A stretch of DNA of 20,632 nucleotides from contig CACZNO010000121.1 of NCBI GenBank assembly GCA_902782505.1, positions 1-20,632 of the forward strand, in the 5' to 3' direction. This stretch comes from an uncultured Erysipelotrichaceae bacterium. Lineage in GTDB: Bacteria; Bacillota_I; Bacilli_A; Erysipelotrichales; Erysipelotrichaceae. The position numbers and the translations under genes are program-made. Position 1 is the first letter of the stretch. Every line of letters starts with the position of its first letter. Shown in pieces: positions 14,750 to 20,632 of the stretch. The notes below the pieces were generated by a model. That model was not told the DNA's origin and ran no database searches. It was given only the letters and a program-made list of their open reading frames with translations.

Positions 14750-15532
14750 TTACAAATCCTCGGATTTGTCAGGCGGGTTTCCGCAATAATGCGCCTGCAG
14801 GACCGCCCTTTTTTCTTCGGTGAGACCGTACTCCGCCTCCAGAAAGGAAGTCATATCCGGGTACCTGGCTAATATCGCGCCGATCGACGCCTGTATATAA
14901 TCTTCGGACACCGTGATCAAACGAAGGACCGCCTCCTTGGATAATCCGCGCCGCGGGATGTGCGCCAGGATTTCATCCAGATGGGAATAGATGTATTCGT
15001 TGGATTTCAGGTATTCCTTCACGCCGTCTTCGATGGAAGCGCCTAAAGCCGTCATGATCAGGAATGCCGCAATGCCCGTGCGGTCTTTTCCTGCCGAACA
15101 ATGGAAATATACGTTTTCGTTCCGTTCCAGCATCCGTTCAAAAAGTCTTTTGTACGCGGGATTATGAAACGGCATGCGTTTATACATGGCGATCATGTAA
15201 AGTTCCATACGCGCGATCTGCGGGTCTTCATGACGGTTTTTCAATTGTGTGTCAAAGTCAAATCCGGGACCTGTGTCCTCCCTCGGAAGAGCCGGAACCT
15301 GTTCCCAATCCACACCGCGGATCATGACGTCTTCCGCCCGGAAGGTCTCGTATTCATCCCGCAGATCCAGAACGTACGTGATCCCGTATTCGTCACGGAA
15401 AGAAGCCGCGTCCTCTTCCTCCAAATCGCACAAAGGTCCGCCGCGGAAAATACGGTTTGGAAGAATGCGGGCAGGATACCGCGTCGGGTACGCACCGATC
15501 GAGCGGAAATTGCGGACAGGCAGCGCGCGCAT
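14750..15532 (-). CDS. Protein tyrosine/serine phosphatase (Y_phosphatase3 type)
   Basis: A 260-residue phosphatase. The active-site loop is HCSAGKDRTG (144-153), i.e. C145-x5-R151, the Cys nucleophile and phosphate-binding Arg. The family hallmarks before it are the N-terminal NFRSIGAYPT segment (8-17) and the IFRGGPL and LDLRDEYE segments (28-34 and 55-62), which resemble the bacterial tyrosine/dual-specificity phosphatases of the MptpB/LipA kind. The frame is open far upstream, but ATG 15532 has GGAGGTGAT directly before it and begins the conserved domain. No signal peptide is seen, so it is cytoplasmic. Substrates may be phosphotyrosine, phosphoserine or phosphoinositides; sequence does not decide. 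It diverges from the PadR gene and shares a 105-base control region with it. Confidence 0.9.
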   Translation of the reverse strand: MRALPVRNFRSIGAYPTRYPARILPNRIFRGGPLCDLEEEDAASFRDEYGITYVLDLRDEYETFRAEDVMIRGVDWEQVPALPREDTGPGFDFDTQLKNRHEDPQIARMELYMIAMYKRMPFHNPAYKRLFERMLERNENVYFHCSAGKDRTGIAAFLIMTALGASIEDGVKEYLKSNEYIYSHLDEILAHIPRRGLSKEAVLRLITVSEDYIQASIGAILARYPDMTSFLEAEYGLTEEKRAVLQAHYCGNPPDKSEDL

Positions 15533-15550
15533 AGAATCACCTCCGTATGT

Positions 15551-15559
15551 AGTATACCA
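15551..15559 (-). promoter_or_regulatory. Extended -10 of the phosphatase gene
   Basis: On the minus strand TGG followed by TATACT (15551-15556) lies about 18 bases before the start codon. A matching -35 is not clear. Confidence 0.45.
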
Positions 15560-15587
15560 TTTCCGGAATATTTTTTCGCTGGGTATA

Positions 15588-15616
15588 TTGCAATACATAA
15601 TAGTATGTGTTACATT
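15588..15616 (+). promoter_or_regulatory. PadR promoter with an operator in its spacer
   Basis: TTGCAA (15588-15593) and TACATT (15611-15616) are 17 bases apart, 22 bases before the PadR start. Between them lies an inverted repeat, AATACATA-ATAG-TATGTGTT, perfect over five bases per arm (15595-15599 and 15604-15608) and matching seven of eight in all. An operator between -35 and -10 fits autorepression by PadR. Confidence 0.6.
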
Positions 15617-15637
15617 AGTTTCGCAGGAGGTGTTACA

Positions 15638-15955
15638 ATGGATGCCCAATTCAAAAAAGGCGCCCTGGAACTCTGCGTATTGTCCCAGCTTCGGCAAAGC
15701 GATATGTACGGCTACGAACTGACGGACGCGATTTCCAGGGAAATGTCGGTGACAGCCGGCACATTATATCTGATTTTGAAACGACTCAAAGATACCGGAT
15801 ATCTCTCCACCTACCTTGTGGAATCGTCCGGAGGACCCGCGCGTAAGTACTATCATCTGACCGACACGGGAAAAGAATACGAGAAAGCGCAGAGAGAGGA
15901 ATGGCTCTCCTTTATCAAGAAAGTGGAAAGGTTGATCGGAAATGACGAAGATTGA
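15638..15955 (+). CDS. PadR-family transcriptional regulator
   Basis: A 105-residue winged-helix regulator, the short PadR subfamily (PadR-s2). MYGYELTDAI, GTLYLILKRLKDTGYL and GPARKYYHLTDTGKE are the PadR hallmarks: the recognition helix, wing and start of the dimerisation helix. The reading frame is open upstream, but ATG 15638 is clear: GCAGGAGG ends 7 bases before it and it starts the conserved domain. The gene end overlaps the next start by 14 bases, so the two are cotranslated. PadR next to a HAAS-DUF4097 protein is a common Bacillota pairing in which PadR controls its own operon, probably in response to envelope or antimicrobial stress; the ligand here is unknown. The operator-like repeat in its promoter supports autoregulation. 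Confidence 0.93.
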   Translation: MDAQFKKGALELCVLSQLRQSDMYGYELTDAISREMSVTAGTLYLILKRLKDTGYLSTYLVESSGGPARKYYHLTDTGKEYEKAQREEWLSFIKKVERLIGNDED

Positions 15956-17114
15956 ATACTTATATGAACTGCAGAGACGCTTGAACAAACTGCCGGAGGA
16001 AGACCGCGCAGAAATCATGGACGCGTTTGAGGAACACTTCCTGGAAGGAAAAAAGGCCGGCAAGACCGACGCGGAAATCATGGAAGAACTCGGGACCGTG
16101 AACGAAGTTGCGGAATCGCTGGGAGCTTTGCCGGAAAAAGAAGAACGCACCGGCACGTGGAAGGATTATCTGAATGAAACCCTGCGTTTTGTGAAAGATA
16201 CCCTCAACTCCGTGAAAGAAACCGGCGTGCATTTCGAATGGAATATTGACCGCGGCGACGATTTCCGTCCGGAGCCGGACGATATGACCGGCTTCATGGA
16301 GGAAGAAGTACAGGAACTCTATGTGGTTTCCGCCAAGGGGCTTGATATGAAACTGCGCAAGGGAGACACGCTGAATTATATTTACCGCGGCGAATCCTGC
16401 GCGATTGAGACAACCTCGGAAAACGGCAAAGGGTATATCCGGGTCCTCGGTAATCACAGCCGTCATGAAGCGGAATTCTTCTTAGAAGTTCCGGAATCGG
16501 TCTGCGTGCTGGATATACGCGTTCCTTCCGGTAAGGTCTATGCCGAAGACATTACACCGGATACCTTCGCGGTAAGCGGCTCTTCCGCGGACGCGGAGAT
16601 CCGCACCGTGGAATCCAAGGCTTTCCGTTTCTCTTCCAACAGCGGCGATCTTACGATGGCGGATTCCTCGTTTGAAAAAATGTTTGTAAACGTCATCAGC
16701 GGCGATATTGACATTGATCATGTGAATGCCGATCTGGATATCCATACGATCTCCGGCGATATCGACATCAGCGATCTGATCGCGGATGAAGTGTACCTGG
16801 AAACCAAATCCGGCGACATCACGATCGAAGGAGAGACGGCGATTCTGGAAGCCGTGACGATCTCCGGCGACACGGACGCAAGTTTTGGAAACCACGCGGA
16901 AAAGATCACCCTGAAATCCGTTTCCGGGGATCTGGATCTGACCTTGCCCGATGAAAACTTCCGTGCGGTGTTCGAAACTGTTTCCGGAGACATCTCCAAC
17001 GAAACAGACGTGGAGGAACTGTTACGGGGACACGGGCACTATGAAATCGGCGAAGGTACGACCGAAGTCCTCGGGAAAACCGTTTCCGGCGATATCACGA
17101 TCGACGTCGAATGA
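15942..17114 (+). CDS. HAAS (DUF1700)-DUF4097 protein
   Basis: A 390-residue protein. The first 65 residues match the HAAS/DUF1700 signaling domain (KIEYLYELQRRLNKLPEEDR, then EIMEELGTVNEVAESLGA), usually encoded with PadR. After a linker the C-terminal part (about 120-390) is DUF4097, a beta-helix built from repeats containing SGD; eight such triplets are visible (SGDLTM, SGDIDI twice, SGDITI, SGDTDA, SGDLDL, SGDISN, SGDITI). No membrane segment is visible, although many HAAS partners have several, so this is a direct HAAS-to-DUF4097 fusion and may be cytoplasmic. The ATG overlaps the end of PadR by 14 bases, and GGAAAGG-type bases precede it. It likely works with PadR as one unit. Confidence 0.88.
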   Translation: MTKIEYLYELQRRLNKLPEEDRAEIMDAFEEHFLEGKKAGKTDAEIMEELGTVNEVAESLGALPEKEERTGTWKDYLNETLRFVKDTLNSVKETGVHFEWNIDRGDDFRPEPDDMTGFMEEEVQELYVVSAKGLDMKLRKGDTLNYIYRGESCAIETTSENGKGYIRVLGNHSRHEAEFFLEVPESVCVLDIRVPSGKVYAEDITPDTFAVSGSSADAEIRTVESKAFRFSSNSGDLTMADSSFEKMFVNVISGDIDIDHVNADLDIHTISGDIDISDLIADEVYLETKSGDITIEGETAILEAVTISGDTDASFGNHAEKITLKSVSGDLDLTLPDENFRAVFETVSGDISNETDVEELLRGHGHYEIGEGTTEVLGKTVSGDITIDVE

Positions 17115-17118
17115 TTCA

Positions 17119-17159
17119 CAAAAAAACGCGGGTCCGGGTTTCCGGTTCTCCGCGTCTTT
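17119..17159. terminator. Bidirectional terminator between DUF4097 and GNAT-like genes
   Basis: Interrupted stem ACGCGG / CCGCGT (17126-17131 with 17150-17155) and inner CCGG / CCGG. Minus continues with at least seven T and plus with CTTTT, so it ends the rapZ-whiA operon strongly and the PadR operon more weakly. Confidence 0.85.
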
Positions 17160-17166
17160 TCATGGT

Positions 17167-18078
17167 CTAATAGAATTCGTGCTGGTATAACGCCTTATAT
17201 GCCCATACGGTCTTGAAGGATTCCGTCTTTCCGAGCTGGAAACATTTGCGGAACAGGGACTTGTCGTTGACCCGCACCAGCGTCTCCGCCTTGATTTCCG
17301 CCTTGGCATACGGGATAACCTTGTCGAGTCGTTCCGAAGCCGAAGCGCGGACTAAGACGTTGGGCTTGCGGTCGGAAGCGTGTGCCAGCATTCTCGCCAG
17401 CGCTTCGCCGTTTTCGTAAAGGATCTCATCGACGACGACCGTATCGTTGGTCAGATAGGTGACATAATACCCTTCCAGCGCGTCGGCATTATAGTACGTA
17501 TAAACCTGCGCGTGTTCGGCTTCCGCACGTTTTAATAGGAGCGGAATACGGTTTTCTTCGGAAAGGTATTGTCCCTGGAAGTGCTGGGTAAAACGGTTGT
17601 AGAGAGCTTCCATCGCGACCGGATCGGTGCGCGTGGTAACTCCGGTCGTCCCGTAGCGCGGGAAGAACTTCTTTTCGAAGCGGAATTCCTGGCGTCCGAA
17701 ACGGGCGCGGAACTGATAGTCCTTCGCGTAGGGAACCGTATCGGCCGCAATCGTCGTGATCAATGCCTGCCGGTCGCACATATCCAGAACCATCCGGAAC
17801 AATTCCGCCTCGTATCCCAGATTTTTGGCTTCCGCCAGCGAAGAAACCATCGCGATGCGCATGACTCCGACGCGTCTTCCGCCCAACGACATCATGTGCG
17901 GAATCACATCGATGACCGAGATGATCCGGTTTCCGTTTTCATAAACCAGGGACTTTTTATAATCAAAGATATTTTTCAGGTAGAATTCGGTGAAACCGTT
18001 TCTTTCTCCCTGGCATTCCCGGTGCAGCTTCATGATCGCGTTCACATCGGATTCTGCCGCGTAACGAATCTTTCCCAT
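17167..18078 (-). CDS. GNAT-family N-acetyltransferase-like protein (Eis-like)
   Basis: A 303-residue protein that looks like a two-domain GNAT acetyltransferase of the Eis type (Acetyltransf_9). The N-terminal part begins with IRYAAESDVNAIMKLHRECQ, the first strand and helix of a GNAT fold; VGVMRIAMVSSLAEAKNLGY (about 68-87) is where acetyl-CoA would bind, followed by ELFRMVLDMC. The later part, including DALEGYYVTYLTNDTVVVDE, suggests a second GNAT-like half. Catalytic residues and acceptor cannot be given, so the call is moderate. Its ATG follows the stop of the 90-residue protein by one base (TAGTATG) with GAAGGTG about 8 bases upstream, so it is the last gene of the rapZ-yvcK-whiA operon, ending in a strong terminator. 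Confidence 0.72.
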   Translation of the reverse strand: MGKIRYAAESDVNAIMKLHRECQGERNGFTEFYLKNIFDYKKSLVYENGNRIISVIDVIPHMMSLGGRRVGVMRIAMVSSLAEAKNLGYEAELFRMVLDMCDRQALITTIAADTVPYAKDYQFRARFGRQEFRFEKKFFPRYGTTGVTTRTDPVAMEALYNRFTQHFQGQYLSEENRIPLLLKRAEAEHAQVYTYYNADALEGYYVTYLTNDTVVVDEILYENGEALARMLAHASDRKPNVLVRASASERLDKVIPYAKAEIKAETLVRVNDKSLFRKCFQLGKTESFKTVWAYKALYQHEFY

Positions 18079-18079
18079 A

Positions 18080-18352
18080 CTATTTCACCTTCTCTTCTTC
18101 CTTTACCGGCTCATTGGAGACGACTTCGTAGTTCGCTTCAATGATTCCGTTTTCTTCCCGGTATTGTTTTTTGCGTTCTTCTTCCTGTTTCGCGAAATAC
18201 GCTTCCGGATCCTTATCGATTTCTTCCTTGATCTTCACCGCTTTTTTCAGCGTAAAGAAATGCCAGACGGCGAACACCACGATCCCGATCACAACGATTC
18301 GGACCAGCGTCCACACGATCGCCATGAGACTTTCCAATAATCCTCCCAGCAT
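18080..18352 (-). CDS. Single-pass membrane protein, 90 residues, whiA operon
   Basis: I do not recognise a family. Residues 8-33 (LMAIVWTLVRIVVIGIVVFA) form one membrane helix; the tail is long and charged (KKAVKIKEEIDKD, KQEEERKKQYREE) and likely a cytoplasmic helix. The ATG is one base after the whiA stop (TGATATG), with AAAGGAG 9 bases upstream within the end of whiA. The tight spacing on both sides argues for co-expression with whiA and the GNAT-like gene. A role in envelope or division is only suggested by the location. Confidence 0.78.
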   Translation of the reverse strand: MLGGLLESLMAIVWTLVRIVVIGIVVFAVWHFFTLKKAVKIKEEIDKDPEAYFAKQEEERKKQYREENGIIEANYEVVSNEPVKEEEKVK

Positions 18353-18353
18353 A

Positions 18354-19301
18354 TCATTCGCTCCTTTCCGTATTGTTGCCGGACAGTTCCACGATCTTTT
18401 CCAGCCGGTGTTTCATACCGGACTTGGTGATCGCGATCCCAGTCTCTTCTTCGTATTTATCCGCCAGATCCTGTAAGGATTCCTCGGGATACCGTAACCG
18501 CAGCTCCGCGGTTTCCTGGTACTTGACGTCCAGTTTCTCAAACCTTCCGCTGCGCTTCAGCCGTTCAATCGCCTCGACCTGTTCCCTGCCGGAACGGATC
18601 GTCTTGACGACGTTGGCGGTGGCGCAGTTTTCCAATCGCGTGTAGTTATTGTAGATATCGCGCTGGATCCGCACATCCGCATACTGCATGGCACAATCCG
18701 TCGCGCCGATATGGACTAAGAAGTCGTTGATGACGTCTACAGATTTAATATACACGACAAACTGGTTTCTGCGCGGAATCATTTTACCGGTAATACCGAT
18801 TTTTTTCATCGCCCGCATGATGAAGCGTCCCTGTTCTTCGCGGTTGGCGCTGATTTCCAGGTGATAATCCGTCTTGCGGGGATCGTTGACGCTTCCCGAC
18901 GCCAGGAAACATCCGGCCAGATACGAACGCGACGTCTCACGGTTGGAAACATACGCCTTCGCCGGATGACTGTTGAGACCTTCCTCGGTCCATAATCCGA
19001 GATCTTCCAGAATCTCCTTGGTGTGGTTCATGACGCGCAGAAGATAGACCTTGTTCTTGTTGAGTTTCATCTTGCGCACAATGGACGTCTCAATCGTCAC
19101 GTCATAATACTTCTTCAGCATCTTCATGACGAATCGCGAGATTTCCGGATTCTCTGTTCGGATCACCATCGTCAAACCGCGGTTCGAGATGGAGATCGAA
19201 CTCAGGAACTGGAAAATACCCGCCAGTTCCGCTTTATATTCGCGGTCGGTCCGTTCCGCCTGCAGAACTTCTTCCTTGACGCTTCTCGCAAAGGATCTCA
19301 T
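18354..19301 (-). CDS. whiA: DNA-binding protein WhiA
   Basis: A 315-residue WhiA protein: a LAGLIDADG-type N-terminal domain (two halves, about 20-190) and a C-terminal helix-turn-helix (LRYPEESLQDLADKYEEETG followed by ITKSGMKHRLEKI, about 268-305). The N-terminal segment ELAGIFQFLSSISI is characteristic; SYLAGCFLASGSV marks the second half. WhiA is needed for sporulation in Streptomyces and affects cell division and chromosome organisation in Bacillus. The start codon overlaps the yvcK stop by four bases (ATGA), so the two are translationally coupled. The order rapZ-yvcK-whiA is the standard Bacillota arrangement. Confidence 0.97.
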   Translation of the reverse strand: MRSFARSVKEEVLQAERTDREYKAELAGIFQFLSSISISNRGLTMVIRTENPEISRFVMKMLKKYYDVTIETSIVRKMKLNKNKVYLLRVMNHTKEILEDLGLWTEEGLNSHPAKAYVSNRETSRSYLAGCFLASGSVNDPRKTDYHLEISANREEQGRFIMRAMKKIGITGKMIPRRNQFVVYIKSVDVINDFLVHIGATDCAMQYADVRIQRDIYNNYTRLENCATANVVKTIRSGREQVEAIERLKRSGRFEKLDVKYQETAELRLRYPEESLQDLADKYEEETGIAITKSGMKHRLEKIVELSGNNTERSE

Positions 19302-20245
19302 TGTCCCATCACATCCTTTTCAAAATACGCGCGGATCTTTTCCGCGTCATGACGCACCTGCCCGGCATGGAATTCCAACAGTTCTCTTTTGTCGATGCGG
19401 TACGGGTGGTAGCGTTTGCGGATCTTCACCGGTTCCGCGTCTTCTTTCCGGTAGTTTTCCAGCACTTCCTCCGGAATCTCATCGCACGCATATGCGACGA
19501 TCCCGACTTCGTTTTCCCCGATGACGTTCTCAATGGCCTTCACGTGGTCTTCCACGCTGTAGCCTTCGGTCTCTCCCGCCTGCGTCATCGAATTGCAGAT
19601 ATAAATCTTTTCGGCCTTCGATTCCCGGATTGCCTTGGCGATATCCGTGATGATCAGGTTGGGAAGGATGCTGGTATACAGGGATCCGATCCCGAAGACG
19701 ATGTAATCCGCCTCCTTGATTGCGTTGACCGCCAGTTCGGTCGCCTTGACTTCATGATCGTAGTAGACCCGGGTGATCTTGTTGCGGTAACGCGGGATGT
19801 TGGATTCCCCGCGTACGATCGTCCCGTCTTCCATGACCGCGTACAGCGTGATCACTTCCGTTGTGCTCGGGACAATATCGCCTTTTACCCGCAGTACCGT
19901 ACTGATTTTTGTCACCGCGTCCATGAAACTTCCGCTGGAACGGGTCAGGGCTGTCAGAATAATATTCCCGAGATTATGCCCGTCCATTTCCCCGTGCACG
20001 CCGCCGTCTTCAAACCGGTAATCCATCAGTTCCGTCAGAATGTTTTCATCTTCCGCCAAAGCCGTCATGACCCCGCGGATATCCCCCATCGCCGGGATAT
20101 TGAATTCCCGGCGCAGTCTGCCGGTCGACCCGCCGTCATCCGCCACCGTCACGATTGCCGTCAGATGAACGTCCGGAATCTTCTTGATACCGCGCAATAC
20201 GATTGATTGTCCGTGTCCGCCGCCGATGACAACGACACGTTTCAT
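19298..20245 (-). CDS. yvcK: YvcK/CofD-family gluconeogenesis factor
   Basis: A 315-residue protein of the YvcK family, related to CofD but not making F420. VVVIGGGHGQSIVLRGI (4-20) is the nucleotide-binding segment, followed by VADDGGSTGRLRREF (34-48) and GDIRGVMTAL. GHNLGNIILTAL and IVFGIGSLYTSILPNLI are also family hallmarks. In Bacillus subtilis it binds UDP-sugars, is needed for growth on gluconeogenic carbon and affects peptidoglycan synthesis. Start and stop both overlap neighbours by four bases (ATGA), joining rapZ, yvcK and whiA in one coupled operon. Confidence 0.96.
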   Translation of the reverse strand: MKRVVVIGGGHGQSIVLRGIKKIPDVHLTAIVTVADDGGSTGRLRREFNIPAMGDIRGVMTALAEDENILTELMDYRFEDGGVHGEMDGHNLGNIILTALTRSSGSFMDAVTKISTVLRVKGDIVPSTTEVITLYAVMEDGTIVRGESNIPRYRNKITRVYYDHEVKATELAVNAIKEADYIVFGIGSLYTSILPNLIITDIAKAIRESKAEKIYICNSMTQAGETEGYSVEDHVKAIENVIGENEVGIVAYACDEIPEEVLENYRKEDAEPVKIRKRYHPYRIDKRELLEFHAGQVRHDAEKIRAYFEKDVMGQ

Positions 20246-20632
20246 AGCTTCGCCTCCGTATCCGGCAGATACGCAGCCTTGTAACAGATATATTTATCCT
20301 TGTAGGTGTTCATCAGATAATTGACCACGGAAACCGAACGGTGTCTTCCGCCCGTGCATCCGATCCCGATCATGATATGCGCCCTTCCGTTTTCTTCGTA
20401 CGTGGCGAAAATATAATCCAGCAGTTCTGTCAGCCGGCGCATGTATTCCTTCGCGTCTTCCCCGGACATCACATAGTCGTATACTTCCTTGTCGTCGCCG
20501 GAATACTGCCGAAGCTCCGGCACCCAGTACGGATTGGGCAAAATGCGCACATCAAACAGGAAATCCGCGTCTTTCGGAATCCCGTACTTATAACCGAACG
20601 ATTCAAACGTGATCGTCAGATCATGGTGCACA
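20242..20632 (-). CDS. rapZ: RapZ/YvcJ nucleotide-binding protein, C-terminal part
   Basis: The last 130 codons of a RapZ/YvcJ protein; the N-terminal P-loop ATPase part lies beyond the window. FESFGYKYGIP (about residues 9-19 of the fragment), DFLFDVRILPNPYW and GIGCTGGRHRSVSVVNYL are the hallmark motifs of its C-terminal domain. The GTG at 20631 is internal, not a start. In Escherichia coli RapZ controls glucosamine-6-phosphate synthase through small RNAs; in Bacillus YvcJ hydrolyses nucleotides and affects competence. It ends in a four-base overlap with yvcK. Confidence 0.95.
   Translation of the reverse strand, partial: VHHDLTITFESFGYKYGIPKDADFLFDVRILPNPYWVPELRQYSGDDKEVYDYVMSGEDAKEYMRRLTELLDYIFATYEENGRAHIMIGIGCTGGRHRSVSVVNYLMNTYKDKYICYKAAYLPDTEAKL

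Noticed and set aside
15101..15637. Upstream in-frame extension of PadR
   Set aside because: It is antisense to the phosphatase and ahead of a strong ribosome site and promoter; the PadR domain starts at 15638.
15533..15697. Upstream extension of the phosphatase
   Set aside because: The conserved domain begins at 15532 with GGAGGTGAT right before it; the extension contains the PadR promoter.
16482..16895. Open frame opposite the DUF4097 gene
   Set aside because: A shadow of the SGD repeats, with no start signals.
17991..18004. Sequence TGAAACCGTTTCTT like a CcpA (cre) site
   Set aside because: It lies within the coding part of the GNAT-like gene and differs from the cre pattern at two positions; no promoter is near.
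19301..20206. A long open frame of 301 codons on plus, opposite yvcK
   Set aside because: It is antisense to a well-recognised gene, has no ribosome site and its protein (rich in R, H, D, F) resembles a shadow translation of a GC-rich third-position pattern.
1..20632. CRISPR array, transposon, prophage or secondary-metabolite cluster
   Set aside because: No regularly spaced repeats, transposase or integrase motifs, terminal repeats or biosynthetic enzymes were seen.

Overview
The window reads as an ordinary chromosomal segment of a Bacillota (Firmicutes) species. The main evidence is the order rapZ-yvcK-whiA at the right end, strong AGGAGG-type ribosome binding sites, sigma-A-like promoters, a lipoprotein-type sugar-binding protein, and a PadR / HAAS-DUF4097 pair. 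Base composition is near 50% GC and looks even throughout. An Erysipelotrichia- or Lachnospiraceae-like host is a guess only; no rRNA or other clear taxonomic marker is present. Nearly every gene lies on the minus strand; only the ROK kinase and the PadR/DUF4097 pair are on plus. No tRNA, rRNA, CRISPR array, insertion sequence, phage gene or attachment site was seen, and no gap between genes exceeds about 160 bases.

Layout, left to right. 1-605: a Nudix hydrolase with its own terminator and promoter. 611-5265: a carbohydrate ABC importer read right to left. The lipoprotein binding protein has its own terminator; then, from a new promoter, come the MsmK/UgpC-type ATPase, the MalF-type permease, the MalG-type permease and a translationally coupled 99-residue protein of unknown function. 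5263-9156: an FRG-domain protein, a D-Ala-D-Ala carboxypeptidase-like protein with an altered KTG motif, a membrane-anchored XRE-type regulator and a GtrA-like membrane protein, each a separate unit with its own terminator. 9300-11266: a ROK sugar kinase (plus) convergent with glyceraldehyde-3-phosphate dehydrogenase (minus), sharing a bidirectional terminator. 11422-15532: a small membrane protein, a domain-swapped GH3 beta-glucosidase, a protein with 39-residue tandem repeats and a protein tyrosine phosphatase. 15638-17114: an autoregulated PadR regulator overlapping a HAAS-DUF4097 protein. 17167-20632: rapZ (cut by the window edge), yvcK, whiA, a 90-residue membrane protein and a GNAT-like protein, with very tight junctions ending in one terminator.

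How the genes could work together (inference): imported oligosaccharides or glycosides would be cut inside the cell by the signal-less GH3 enzyme, the sugar phosphorylated by the ROK kinase, and the product run through glycolysis at GAPDH. YvcK and RapZ belong to the control of central carbon and cell-wall precursor metabolism, and the carboxypeptidase, XRE membrane regulator and DUF4097 operon point to envelope maintenance. I did not find a convincing new multi-gene system. The best leads are the coupled 99-residue protein, the tandem-repeat protein, the KAG variant of the carboxypeptidase, the operator placed inside the PadR promoter, and the two extra genes in the whiA operon.
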